Assembly (NCBI GenBank): GCA_002205965.3
Contig: NADL03000705.1
Span: 434,001-498,000 of the forward strand
DNA: 64,000 bases
Source: Kappaphycus alvarezii
Taxonomy: Eukaryota > Rhodophyta > Florideophyceae > Gigartinales > Solieriaceae
Direction of reading: 5' to 3'
In this document: in pieces, positions 46,421 through 57,483 of the stretch
Layout of the letters: each line of letters opens with the position of its first letter
Position numbering within the stretch: position 1 is the first letter of the stretch
The notes under the pieces: generated by a model
Database searches by the model: none
Seen by the model: only the letters and a program-made list of their open reading frames with translations
Told to the model about the DNA's origin: nothing
Program-made: the position numbers and the translations under genes

Positions 46421-47099
46421 CCACAACCCTATGCTCTGATTCATAGACGGTCATTATATGGACCCTTCAGGATTTTCTGTTATATCTCATCCTCGAACGA
46501 GTTCAGCAGTCATGAAACCAACCTCATTCTACTCTGTTCGTCACGAGGATTCCAATTATGTAAAGATCCATGGGATTCGACGTCCCCATGAAGTTTAAGA
46601 TCCTTGGGGAAAATCTGGCGTGGTCCGTCTTCCAACGTCCATCCAAATGTTACAAAAAGACAACTGATAAATCCACAACATGAAATTTGATAAGCCAACA
46701 ACCCCTCATTTCAAGTATACGGTACCACCCCATTTACCCAAACATTTAAGTAAACCACCACATGTAACCTCCCCATTTGTAGAATGAGCAGTTCACTCCA
46801 GGGCGAACCTAAACATTTTTTGAGCATTTTAGCGCACTAAGGTGGGATGAACGTTTATTGAAGAAGGGACCCCCAACAAGGGCCGACGTGGGCCATAGCA
46901 TTGGGGGTAGATATCAACGAAAACACATCATACAAATCTACAAGATCAATTTTTAGAATAAGTAATAGGGGGAAAAGGGGGTTTCTTTATTGAGATGTAT
47001 GGATTGGCTGGAACTCATTTGGAATTGTAAATCTGAAGGTCATATTAAATACATGTAGCGATGGTCGAAGCAATGTACAAATCATTGGCGTCAAATGCT
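46421..47099. other. no recognisable gene
   Basis: Nothing assignable. Contains G-rich runs (about 46965-46982) and an AT-rich stretch. Confidence 0.4.
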
Positions 47100-48130
47100 A
47101 GCACCAGCAACAGTCTACCATAAAGTCGATGGGATGCCAGCTAACAGACAAGCAGCGTTACAAGTTACTGCCAACGCCGAGTGTCGCTGTAAAAGAATGC
47201 CTCGAACCTTCGAAACCCGTTCCATTGCGCGGCTGGCGACGGTTCTTGCAAGAACTGTAACCACTGAAAACGCCTCTGGATGCCATCCGCCAAGCGCAGA
47301 GATTGGGACAGGAACTAACCTGTTCTCTCCGATAATTCCGCAAGAAACCTTGGTACTTCGCCGTTTCCGCGCTTCTGTATTGAGACTGGCCATCGGGTTG
47401 AAAGTCCGGACTCTGGAATGGGAGGGAGCGAGTGGATTGACGAATGTTATGTCGAAATAGTCAGTTCCACCTGCGCCACTGGCTCTGATGTCCGGTCTTG
47501 TGCAGTGTTGGTGATGCACACGCGGTTCGATGAAAGGCGCCGAGCTGCCCGTCAAAAATCATTGTCTAGCAAAGCACCTGATTTGTGGCTATTGTTGCGC
47601 TGGCATCCATAACGACAGTGCAGCCAATGGTCCCAATGAACGTCAATATCTCAGGCACCCAGGCTTCGGACATGGATTGTCATGGACGAAAAACAGAGTT
47701 TGGCAGAAGTACTGCAGCCACACCGAGAAATGCCCCGAGACCCATCCCTTAGCTCCATGTCAACCTGAGTGACATGGAGGCGCGGAAAGCACGGGTACGG
47801 GTATTACCAGGCGGTAACTCTTCTTGCACCGCTGCGTGGCCTGCGTCCGTAAGCTTCTTCCGTGGTGGAATATATCTTCCAACAGTAAAAGCACCCAAAC
47901 CTTTTCTCCTCTGGGGTGGTGGTTTGTTTGAGGCAGAAGTTGCTAAAACGGAAGTCTATCCGAAGATCGACAGGAGGTATTCATATGTCAAAGCTTCGAA
48001 GGGCGTCATCGTATTGGGTCAGGTCCTAAGTGGAAGCCGTAAGAATTTGGCGCATAACTTGTTCGAGGCGGCACTGGACGCAAGGAATGAAGCAACGCCG
48101 ATGTCTTTCGCAGAATGGGTATATACCCGA
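47100..48130 (-). pseudogene. LINE family C, C-terminal half, copy C1
   Basis: Minus-strand reading, with frame changes: SAKDIGVASFLASSAAS (near 48115-48065) and RRKGLGAFTVGRYIPPRKK (near 47920-47865), the thumb/linker region. Then DHWLHCRYGCQRNN (near 47625-47585), the Cys/His finger. Then TRPDIRASGAGG and YFDITFVNPLAPSHS (frame 47555-47115), the PD...D endonuclease core, then PVPISALGGWHPEAF and NAACLLAGIPS at the end. All parts are in LINE order. This is the longest LINE remnant in the window. Confidence 0.8.
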
Positions 48131-48486
48131 GGCGAATCTACAAATTTTTAGCATTTTAACGCAGCGAGGAAGAAATAAACTTGCAACGTCCCAAAATCAC
48201 ACTAAACAAACCTTTTTTTGTGAAAGTCGCGCTTGTATCGCTTTCCAATTAGATTTTGCACCTTGCAAGCTACTGGGACACTCCACACGCCCTTGCACCA
48301 ATATTGCTACCAACGCCATCAAGCAGAACGTCTCGCTCTCCATCAGGTCCAGCTCCTACGGGAAAATTCCCTATTACACAAAGTTCCCAACGCTCTCAAG
48401 GACACCCTTTCGTGCTATCAAAACCGCTTGCCGACATGCCTCGCGCGAGATTTCAGGGATGCGTAATAGAGGTAAGGGGAACTTTG

Positions 48487-48558
48487 GGTGTTTTTACTCT
48501 TGGAAAATATATCCGATCTATCCCATGGTTTCCAGACAACCACAATTGACTCAAAAAG
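48487..48558. repeat. 72-bp dispersed repeat, copy 2
   Basis: Matches 39042-39113 at about 90 percent in the same orientation. Unlike copy 1 it is not next to the end of a LINE C fragment, so the repeat is probably an independent unit or was carried by another element. Confidence 0.8.
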
Positions 48559-48599
48559 GGTATACCGACACCGTAATGGGTAGAGGTAAGTGTAGTTTA

Positions 48600-49092
48600 T
48601 GGGATTTGAGATGATTGACGAGGAAGAGAGACGGGACAGGCCGTTGTCAAGTCATCCGACTCGTGGGTTTGGAGTTAGTGATATTATGTGGAGGCGTGTA
48701 GGCTTTGGGAGTGAGAGGAGTGTTGGTAGCCATTTTTGTTAAAGATGAAGATAATAATGTGTGGGATGTGGAAAAGGCGATACGGGGGATTGGTTTAGTG
48801 GACAGAGATTGATGCGGCGGAGACTGAGAAGAGCAAATGGAGGGATAGCGGGAGGAGGAGCGGAAAGATGGAAGGGGTGAATTGGTTGAGATGGTAAAGA
48901 TGTAAGGTTTGGGAAATGAGGGAGGGTCAGATTGGAGGATTGGATACTTTTAGTTGTAGAGGTCGCGGGTACGAATAGATGGGGAGATGGGAGAGAGGAA
49001 AAGGAGTTTGGGAGAAATAGGAGATGGCTGGAATGGGGGAAGGAGGTATACGATGGACAGATTGAGATGGAGGTGGGAATTGGAGGGGAAGC
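48600..49092 (+). other. purine-rich spacer
   Basis: A stretch strongly biased to G and A on plus (especially 48780-49080). Frames found here (48932-49147 and its minus shadow) reflect composition. No gene supported. Confidence 0.5.
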
Positions 49093-49235
49093 ATTGTCTG
49101 CTGTCAGAGGTAGTCATCGCATCCGTTGGTCTGTAAGCGGCGAATAAGAGGCCATTTATGGGGCGCATTGGCGATTTCTGGAAATGGGGTAGAGAGTCGA
49201 GGTAACGTCATATTTCTGGTAAAAGGGTAAGCGTG
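49093..49235 (+). repeat. dispersed repeat D, copy 2
   Basis: Matches 40340-40480 (see copy 1). Includes the GTCATATTTCTGG word at about 49208. Confidence 0.6.
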
Positions 49236-51299
49236 GAGCTGATGTGCTTTTTGATGGTAGAGATAATGCTTCAGCGACGATTCTGTAGCACCTTAAAAAT
49301 GGGCATGTCTTCGGTAATTTTCACTGCCTTGGCGGAAAAAACTTCGAGGGGATACAGCAGCCTTGAATTTGCATAAATTCAGGGACAGCATAAAAATCTG
49401 TTTGATAAAACATCGGAACTGAATTTGGAGGCAAAAGAGAGTCACTATTGAAAGGTTTCGGGATTTGTGATGGTACTGTGAACTTGGATTCATATCGGAA
49501 AAGGGCTTTGAAGATTTTGATTCTGGAAAAAGGATCAGAAGGGTGGTTTTATAGATGAACTAATCAGGAAGGTATGTAAAAGGACCATTTCTCCATCAAT
49601 ATACTCCTTTCAAACTAGGCTACATCCTACTTAGAAGTCTCTGCTCGCTTCAGTTTTGAATTTATCTCAACTAGCAGAACAGATAGCCTGTATGCAGGTC
49701 GACCACAACTGATATGGTCTCGCCCCTGTTCTCGCTATATCTTGTTTTTTCCTTGCATTTCGTGCAGCGTCCAAGATCAAAGCACAGAGAATTTCAGTTG
49801 GACAGACGCTCTTGTATGCCCTATTTGCTTGTCAAACCTTTTGCTTTGTGAAGTCCGAGATTGTACTAATTTGCTGCATCTTTACTGAAGAATATTGTCA
49901 ACTTGTTCGATTTGTAATTTAGTAGTCTCTTCATCATCCTTATCTCCTCCATCAACCCACCAAGGAGAAAAAATCCCAACTGAATAGCCAAATATTTCAC
50001 TTGGCGAGACCCTGTACCTGAAATATGAGCACCTCCGGCCTGCACAGTCATAGATTGCATGTAAATATTTCAGAATTTTCGTACTCTTGCTGATAAAAGT
50101 CTAAAGAAAATATCATTACTCACAAATGCAAAGAGGCCTTAAAATGATTGAAAACACACGGGTTTCGCTTTTTTGGTACGAAATTTGTCTTCATTTAAAG
50201 AGATAAGGCATCAAAACTTCCATTCAGATGATTACAGCACACAGCTGGAGCGAGTCGTATCATTCGTTACGGCAGAATACGGGCTCCAGTGTCGTACTCC
50301 CATATCACGTATTTCATCATAAAATCCACTCGCACGATACTTGACAAACCCAGTCCAGAAAATGTAGTCCTATATATAAAGGTCTCGTAAAGCTAAACAA
50401 CGCAAGCACGTAATATACCAAACATATATATACCAACTTCCTTTATTGGCCATACCGTACGTATTAAGGACAGAATAACATTAAGTTACAGCATAAAAGC
50501 ATGAGTAAGGACTTTTGCGCGGTATTTGGGGTGGACAAAACCTCCAAGAACGATTCAATACAAGGCAAAATTGTGTAACGTTATCAATGCCAATAAAGAT
50601 CCGTATTTATTTAGAAAATACGATGCATTAGAGATTTTTTTACTGTAGTAAATTTTATGGCTTCTACTACTATTGTGATTACTCAATAGCTTTAATAACA
50701 CAAAGAGACGATGTCTTCTGATTTTTGGCTAGAATATAACAGATTTTGCTCTCTACCAATCCAATTTGGCGAACATGTTCGATAATTAAAGTATTCGTAT
50801 AGTCTATTTTAGAGTACTGAAGCATTTCACGGCATTAGAAATACCCATTAATAGCTTGGAGTAGAATACTGAAGTGAAATAAGAATCTGAGTTTCATTCT
50901 GACTTCGTTCTTGCATATTTTTTTGATACCAGTGGATTATGGGTCAAATTATGGGAAGGACTTCTCCCATAGAATTAGAAGCACACTCACAGGCTTCCAT
51001 GGACGTGGCTCTTTCCGAAATGTTTGCATCATTATCACCATCTGTACTTAAATTATCGATATAAGTGGATGATTCAATTGCTTAAATCACTAAAAAGATG
51101 AGCCTGAGGAGCGAAATGTTCAAAAAGGATGCTTACAATAGCTAAAAATCGCTGCAGCTATCCTCAATCCAGCTAGTCAACAGCTATTATTTTCATGTAG
51201 TACTCGAAATGTTTAGCAACAGCCGCAATTAACATGTATCCGGTACGTGAAGTGAATCTATTCCTACTAAAATAGCGGTGTGTAACACGGTCTGCTCGA
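49236..51299. other. no recognisable gene, AT-rich
   Basis: Only frames of about 60-70 codons without motifs. No repeat shared with other parts of the window was noticed. Confidence 0.4.
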
Positions 51300-51629
51300 T
51301 TGTATGTAGCCAAACGCCCGCCATTTTGCGCTCGCCTTCAAAAAATGCCGATACTAGAGCGCACCAATCGGACGGAGTGTAGCGGATGCACCGAATACAG
51401 CTGTGCATCTGACGGTGCAAGCGGCCGGCGCCGTATAATTAGCGCTGACCAATGCGCCTCACCTCATTCTCTCACCCCATTCCTCACTCCACCCCACTCC
51501 GCCTGCTTTGACCCCACCGGCTCTTTTTTGGCTGTCTCCGTTCTGCTCTCTACTTTATGGTGTTGTGCACGTTGTGTGCTCTGTTTTTTGCTCCCGTGGT
51601 GCCCTCGCTTGTGCTAGTGCTCCCTGCTG

Positions 51630-52390
51630 TTGCTGTTGTGTTGCCCCCGTTCTCGTTTTTTCCCCTGCTATTGCTGCTGTGTTTTGTCGCTTGTTGCTGT
51701 TGCTGTCGCCATGTTGCTGCCGTTTCTATGCTGCCTCTGTCGGAGTATCCCTGCCGTGGTTCTGTTTACTGGTGATTTCAAATGTAAAGCCGTCAATGGG
51801 GTGCATGTAACTCGCGACTCGTGCTCCGCCGGCTTTGCCGACCGCTGTACCGAGCCCGGCAGAACCATTAATGACAACATTTTGGTTTCTGTTTGGTCTC
51901 TCTTCGGTTTTTATTCAAGTGGTAAAGAAGACTGCAACTTCCCCACGCCGTGGGATCTTGATTTAGACCCTGCACTAGCCTTCCGCCTACGTGCTGCCTT
52001 GGTCTCGACTCTCAGCCCGTCCTACCCCGAGCGCCCAGCCTCTCCCGTTGCGCCTCCCGTTGCGCCTCCGAATCCTGCCCCCCAACCGGTCCCGAACCCG
52101 ATTCCCGGTCCGGTCCCTTCTTTCCGCGCCAACCGTAAGCTCCAGGCTTCCCAACGTAAGCCCTGCCATCTGCCCTGTAAGGTCATACGTTCTGTACCGG
52201 TGTATACGTGCGACTCCTGTAACTTCGCCGCCAGCCGCATCGCGCTCTGGCACCTCCACGCCGCCACCGAGGCCCAAGTCTCCAGCTTCGACGCCGACAG
52301 TCGTAAATTCCGCTGCTAGGTGTGCCTACACACCCTACCTAACGCGCACGACTTTATTCGCCACCTCACCAGTAAGGCGATAAGTCCAAG
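51630..52390 (+). pseudogene. LINE 5' ORF with zinc fingers (family F)
   Basis: The frame 51630-52316 (229 codons) is GC-rich. After an uncertain start it reads WSLFGFYSSGKEDCNFPTPW, a Pro/Ala-rich linker (PVAPPVAPPNPAPQPVPNP), and a C2H2-type finger YTCDSCNFAASRIALWHLH. A second finger, C-stop-VCLHTLPNAHDFIRHL, is cut by TAG at 52317-52319. Paired C2H2 fingers after a Pro-rich linker are the N-terminus of R2/NeSL-type LINEs, whose 3' ends are abundant nearby. The RT part is missing. The first 120 nt (Cys/Val-rich) probably are not coding. Confidence 0.55.
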
Positions 52391-52589
52391 TTATATCGTG
52401 ATAGTCGAATAAAAAGCTGACAAAGTTTATTTTGATTCCAGTTGATAGAAGTACCCGGTACTATGTCAGTGTGATATGTACCCGGACCTTGGACAACATG
52501 CTGAGCAGGAAGTCATAGCGATTCGAGAGGCTTCCCTTGCACTCGCCTCAACACTTGCTTCATCGAGATAATAACCACTCTGCAGCGTC

Positions 52590-52980
52590 ACGATGGTCAC
52601 TCCACGGACGGATGAGCAATGCAGAATCGCGCGGGAGCGTGGCTCATATAGGCGTGCACAAATGAAGCCGGAGCAACGTGAAGAGGAACGTTGCCGGAAC
52701 CGGGAGAAGGCCGTGGCTAGAAGGGCTTGAATGACGCCCCAGCAACGTGCAGATCAAGTCTCTCAAGCGACACAGCGTCGCGAAGAGAGAGAAGCTGTTC
52801 AGCCCAGGAAGCAGCTGAAGAACAACAGGCACGAGACAGTGAACTATCCGAGAGGAGAGAGAAGCAGAAGACGAGCAAAAAGCTGCACAAAGGAGAGAAC
52901 AGGATAGAGAGAGGCAGTGAGGGCGGAGAGCTGCAGAAAGCGAGCAAGGCTTTGGATTCCTTTCCTGAAGAGTAGACCAT
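52590..52980 (+). pseudogene. Glu/Arg-repeat ORF fragment
   Basis: Read through one TGA and a frame change, the sequence shows a loose repeat of about 15-20 residues: RTDEQCRIARERGSYRRAQ, MKPEQREEERCRNREKA, MTPQQRADQVSQATQRREE, then AAEEQQARDSELSERREKQK. Such EQRxxRxxRxR repeats are seen at the N-terminus of some Helitron- or PIF1-helicase-linked proteins and other repeat-encoded proteins. No helicase or Rep motif is present here. Probably a fragment. Confidence 0.45.
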
Positions 52981-55900
52981 ATTGGGTAAGATGCTTGATT
53001 GAAGGGAGAGTAAGGATTTTGAGTGAGATTTTTGTATCTTAACTCCCTCCAGACATTTTATTGCATGACTCTCGAAACAGTCATGCGTTAATGTCGTTTT
53101 TAGAGCCTCCGGTGGTCAACAGGCCGTGGATTGCGGGATGAAAATCCTTTTTCGAGATCTACACATGTTTTCGGAATTTTCCCCCAGTATTGTGTATGAG
53201 GCGACCTGCATTGTTGTGCACTGTATGGTAGTGACTTCGTTAATATTTTTGCATCACTTAAAAAATAGTTTTAATAAATATTCGGAATTTGAGCTTTCAT
53301 TGATCAATTTCTAGGCTTTTATTTATATCGCATAACACTAGCGTTTCTAACATATTAAGACACATATGGTTCAGCAATATTTTAACATGTGTTCTAATGT
53401 AGGATTTCAGTGTTGTTTGGAATGATTTTAATCTTTGCGTAATCTACGTTAAGCGTGGTCGGGGGCCATTGTTTTTAGACTCCCTCGGCCAAAAGACACG
53501 CCGCCAAAAAGGAACGACCACCACAGTACAGCCCGGGCCAAATCAACCAACAACCCTTAACCAGTCTGAACCACTAACCCGGCTCTGACCTCTACACCCG
53601 CTTGGTGTCCTTTGTCAGCCGGCATCGCGTGTGTACATGAAAGGGGGTCGCTTGCGATACCCTAGAGTTTATATTACTAAGATTACTCGCTGCAGAGGTC
53701 GGATAACTTCGTGCACACCCGTAAGTTTTGATTGGGTAAATTCAGCCCATGGTATCACAAAAGAGATTGTTGAACAGAAATAAGGACTGGTAAAAAGGGG
53801 AAATAGGGTTAACGAGAAGTAAATTGATGGAGTGGAAGTTCATGAGGAAGCCATCCTCCGCTGGCCCCATCCATCGTCGTTCCCCGCCTCACAGCCGCCG
53901 CTCACTAGCCTCCTACGCCAGAAAACAAAAGCACCACCGTGTACTAAGCATCTCCTCTGGCATCAAGGTAATCTATCGCAAAGTTCGACGCTCGTATCGA
54001 CTCTGTTATCAGCCAAGGCAAGGACGGACCGCAAGGAGGATCTAGGGTCCAAAAGAATTGACCATTTCCACTCTAGGCCTATCTTCTTTATCTCACTTTA
54101 GACATTCTGAGTGTTTCTTTTGAGTAACTGAAGAGAACCGGAATCAAAGGAAAAGACGAAAGCTAAAAAAGGAGCCCCCTCCAAAAAAATCAAGAGTATC
54201 CTTTACTCACTGTACGGCAAGTATTGTCATTACCACCCAATACCTTCCCATCCAGGTGAAGAATAGACCTCCAGGCAAATCCATGGCTATTCCCGTGCTC
54301 GTAATAACCTCACCCGCGCGCCCAGTTGACGCCTGCCCATGGACGCCTTCGGGTTGAATATGATAGGGGCGGCTTTATTTGAAGACAGGTGCTGCTTATC
54401 ACCGACTGATGACGTACGAAGGGGTTACGGTAGATCTGAATGGTTCACCGCAGAATTGTTAGTCTTGGGTATTGGAAGGAGTAGGGAGGACGCGAAAGTG
54501 GGGTTGGTTTTCTCCGTGTGGTGCGAGGATTGATAAATATAGATGGCTTTACATTATGAGGTAGAAGTGTAGGAAAGGGGGTTAATTTACTGTGGTAGAT
54601 ATGTGGGTTGGTATCCAGTAAATTTGTACCGAAGCGTAGATATCGTATCAGGTAGAAGCGTTTAATGAAACAGCCACTGAATCAGAAATGGAAGAATCTG
54701 TGGAGCCTTTAGAAGAAAATGCTAGATGATGATTCAGACTGAGCTTCGAATGAAAGCGGATGAAATAGCGTGCTGGAACAGTGTCTGAATTTCAATGGTG
54801 TCCAGTACTGCATTGTGACTACTGTACTTTGGGACGCGTTTGTAGTGAAACAGTTAGGTGTTCTACGCCCTTAGCGGATCGGAGAAGTGTATTTTTATGA
54901 GACTGTAGATCACTGAGTCCATTTAGGGTTCCTCTTTGGAGGAGACGGCGTCGTCCCCCATCAAGGAACTAGCGAATTGTACTGAAGAATAGATTACGAG
55001 AGGGCAGCTCCCCTACAACTGTTTCAATGGTAATCAAATCATTTCCGAACCACTCATCATAGCCAGTGTACAACCGCAATGATCTGTGGATCAGTATCAC
55101 CGCCTGCACGATCGAGGACCAACAAAGAAAAGGATCAGTTCACACATTATATTTGATACAGCGGCTTGATTCAATCCGTGACCCGTACTCCAGTGGTTTA
55201 ACAATCTTTCCGTAGATAATCAAGTACAGCTTGCTTGGAGAATACTTTAGCTGTCACCGGAATTCGGGCAGACAGTGACATTGCAGATCACTTTGAGCAC
55301 CTTTAGTCAAGCATCAGCCATTCTGGGATTCCAGTTTAATGAGCTAAAAGCACATTGAATAGCTGGGTACGTTTCGGGAAATAATCATGCCCCCATTGAC
55401 AGTAAAGCACGCAAACTCTTCAGCAGCCGTCATGTCCAATGCAGCATGCTTGATGACTGGCGTTAGGGTGGTCTTTTAGGGAGCTTACCCCTTTGTTACT
55501 GTGTAGGAATGCCTATTTCAGTCGATTGTGGTAGTCTGGAGTACCTAAGGACAGGGTCAAATAAATTTCCCAAAAGTTACATACCCGAACCTTTCTCCCA
55601 GCGTCTTCCCCTTAGAGCTTCATGGGTCAGCATTTCAGCAATTCGTTGAAATCATAACGTTGTGTAGCGAGTAGTATTGTAAGCAATACATAGCATGGGC
55701 ATTCCGTGTCTGGTGACCGGAGTACACGTATACATGGTGTGTTGTCAACAGGTCTGCAAACCGAATTGTGCTTCCTCTCACCAATGTATTGCGAAAGTTG
55801 TAGTAGTTTCCGTATCGGAGCAGTTACCATATGATTTCATCGTCGTTCCTAAAGGTATACGCAAGACGTGTTTTATAAACCATGAAGTAAAGATGATTAC

Positions 55901-56397
55901 ATACGCAAGACGTAATATGTAACTCCGAAACCATGTAAAAAAATGAGTCAATGTGAATATTCTCGTTGCTGCCAGAATTGGTACCTATCCTCATCCACTG
56001 TACTGCATCGCATTGTAAGCATGGTGCACCTCCAAGCAACTATCAGCTTCACTTCAAATAAATAGAGCTTTTGGGCACTGAGTCATCTTCCTGAGGAACT
56101 GCTCTCCAACACATTCCATCCGAGTCAACTAACTGCATACAAAGTTTAATCTCAACTCCGGTCGTCAATCAACACTTCCTCCTACTTCAATCAGACAACT
56201 CTTCTTTTTTTACACACAACATCGAGGTTCCCCCAATTTCATATCCCTACTTCACTCGCCGATCTCCGTCACTCCATATTGTAGTTCCCCGTGAAACCAA
56301 AAAAACCTTCACTCTCTCAAACCTGTCACCTCCAGTAACATCTTCTAAGAGATATCAAATTTTCCTTTCCAGCTACTGTTATTTGCACTAACTGAGC
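52981..56397. other. no recognisable gene
   Basis: Frames of 60-90 codons (53126-53314, 53824-54101, 54339-54533, 55695-55922) show no motif I know. The interval 56150-56390, upstream of the family G copy 2 frame, is pyrimidine-rich. Confidence 0.35.
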
Positions 56398-56756
56398 ATG
56401 AATCCAAGCCCCTCGCCAAGTAATTCGCCCTTCGACTGCCTTCCCTCGCAGGGTCGCATCGCCATCAACACTCCTGCAGAAGAGCGCCTAGCCCTTCTCA
56501 TTAGGGCATCATTCACTGCTTTCGGTTGTCGATTAGAAGACCGTCAAGGAAATCGCCGCCAGTCAAACAAGAGGCTCTCCACATCCAGGCGTCGCGCGCG
56601 TCGTCGCCAAGGAGGGAAGTCCATATTCGCCTCCCCGACAAACTGATCACTACTGCTTCCCTGCTTGAACCGGTTTCGAGCGGGGATGAATCTCAAGACG
56701 ATGGAGTAGTGGGAATGCAGAAACGCGATGAGGTGTCACTGGGAATGGCAGCTTGA
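56398..56756 (+). CDS. small basic protein, family G, copy 2, one frame shift
   Basis: Begins at the ATG 56398 with a Ser/Pro-rich start, then PAEERLALLIRASFTAFGCRL and RRRARRRQGGKS in the frame 56398-56646. The frame 56526-56756 continues with DKLITTASLLEPVSSGDESQDDG and ends at 56756. These match copy 1 (AEERVALLIRASFTAFGSRL, RRSRRRHRGK, LISDLSLEPVSS, SQNDG). The change of frame falls shortly before the DKLI segment. Combined length about 119 residues. The better conserved first helix and the conserved tail suggest selection on the protein before duplication. Confidence 0.5.
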
Positions 56757-56999
56757 AAGATGGAAATTAGGGGAAGCTCGTCTCAACTTTGAGGTGCATG
56801 CAACCCTCAAAGAAAGCGTTTTGCAATTCTCTGCGTACTGTAATGTACTACACAAGTCTAAAATTTAAGCAACACATTTAGCACTGCAGTACCGTAAATT
56901 AACGCTACATACTGTAGAGAACTTGATGCTATTTTACCACTGTTACAGTACTGTACAGTGCTGTACCTAATCCTCCTACGTACGTTAAGCAGCCTCGCC

Positions 57000-57483
57000 C
57001 AAGTAGTTTCAACACTGCTGTGTGCCGGTTGGTCCGCCCGAGACCTTTGCTACAAAGATCTGCCGCATGGTCCAAGAGATCCATGGCTTGTTGCACCCTG
57101 CGCACCGCAGCGGTGCGGTGTCGTCAACCACGCGAACTCCCAGATGTCGGCGTAGCATCACTGTCCACATCTCGTTGGCCGTTCGTTGACTACAAAAGAG
57201 GTGTGCGGCGAGGAAGGCCCTTGCTTGTGTCTCCAGATATGCTTGACGGCGGATTCGTCGCCTAAGATCTGCTTCTGAATGCGATGCAGGTTGAGCAACC
57301 TCGTCCATTCGTCATCATTCCAGAAGACTTTGCTGCCGACTCGCACCAGGCTCGATATAGAATGTTATATGTATTGTCGGGCTTGACTGCGAGGCTGGCT
57401 GCTGTCAGTGTTTCCGCAAGACCGCCATATTCATTGACGAGGGACGCAGGGGCCGTCGGACAAACTCCCGGAGGTGTACCCGC
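57000..57483 (-). pseudogene. LINE family E fragment, RT-to-finger linker
   Basis: On minus: VNEYGGLAETLTAASLAVK (frame 57522-57262), WNDDEWTRLLNLHRIQKQI (frame 57346-57158), then RAFLAAHLFCSQRTANEMW and LRRHLGVRVVDDTAPLRCAGC (frame 57308-57009). One frame over, MDLLDHAADLCSKGLGRTN follows, giving the C..C...DHA..C..G..RH finger that precedes the endonuclease in RLE-type LINEs. The fragment ends at the LTR boundary 57484, as if cut by insertion of the gypsy-2 element. Confidence 0.65.

Noticed and set aside
47774-48151. Plus-strand 125-codon frame
   Set aside because: Shadow of the LINE C linker region, which reads convincingly on minus.
48030-48614. Longest plus-strand frame of the 48-kb region (194 codons)
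   Set aside because: It overlaps the minus-strand LINE C reading and the 72-bp repeat, has no motif, and looks like a chance frame.
48600-49200. Frames in purine-rich DNA
   Set aside because: Composition alone removes stop codons here; both strands are open.
51508-51800. Cys/Val/Leu-rich frames before the LINE F ORF
   Set aside because: They come from TGCTGTTGC-type low-complexity sequence and look like a signal peptide only by composition.
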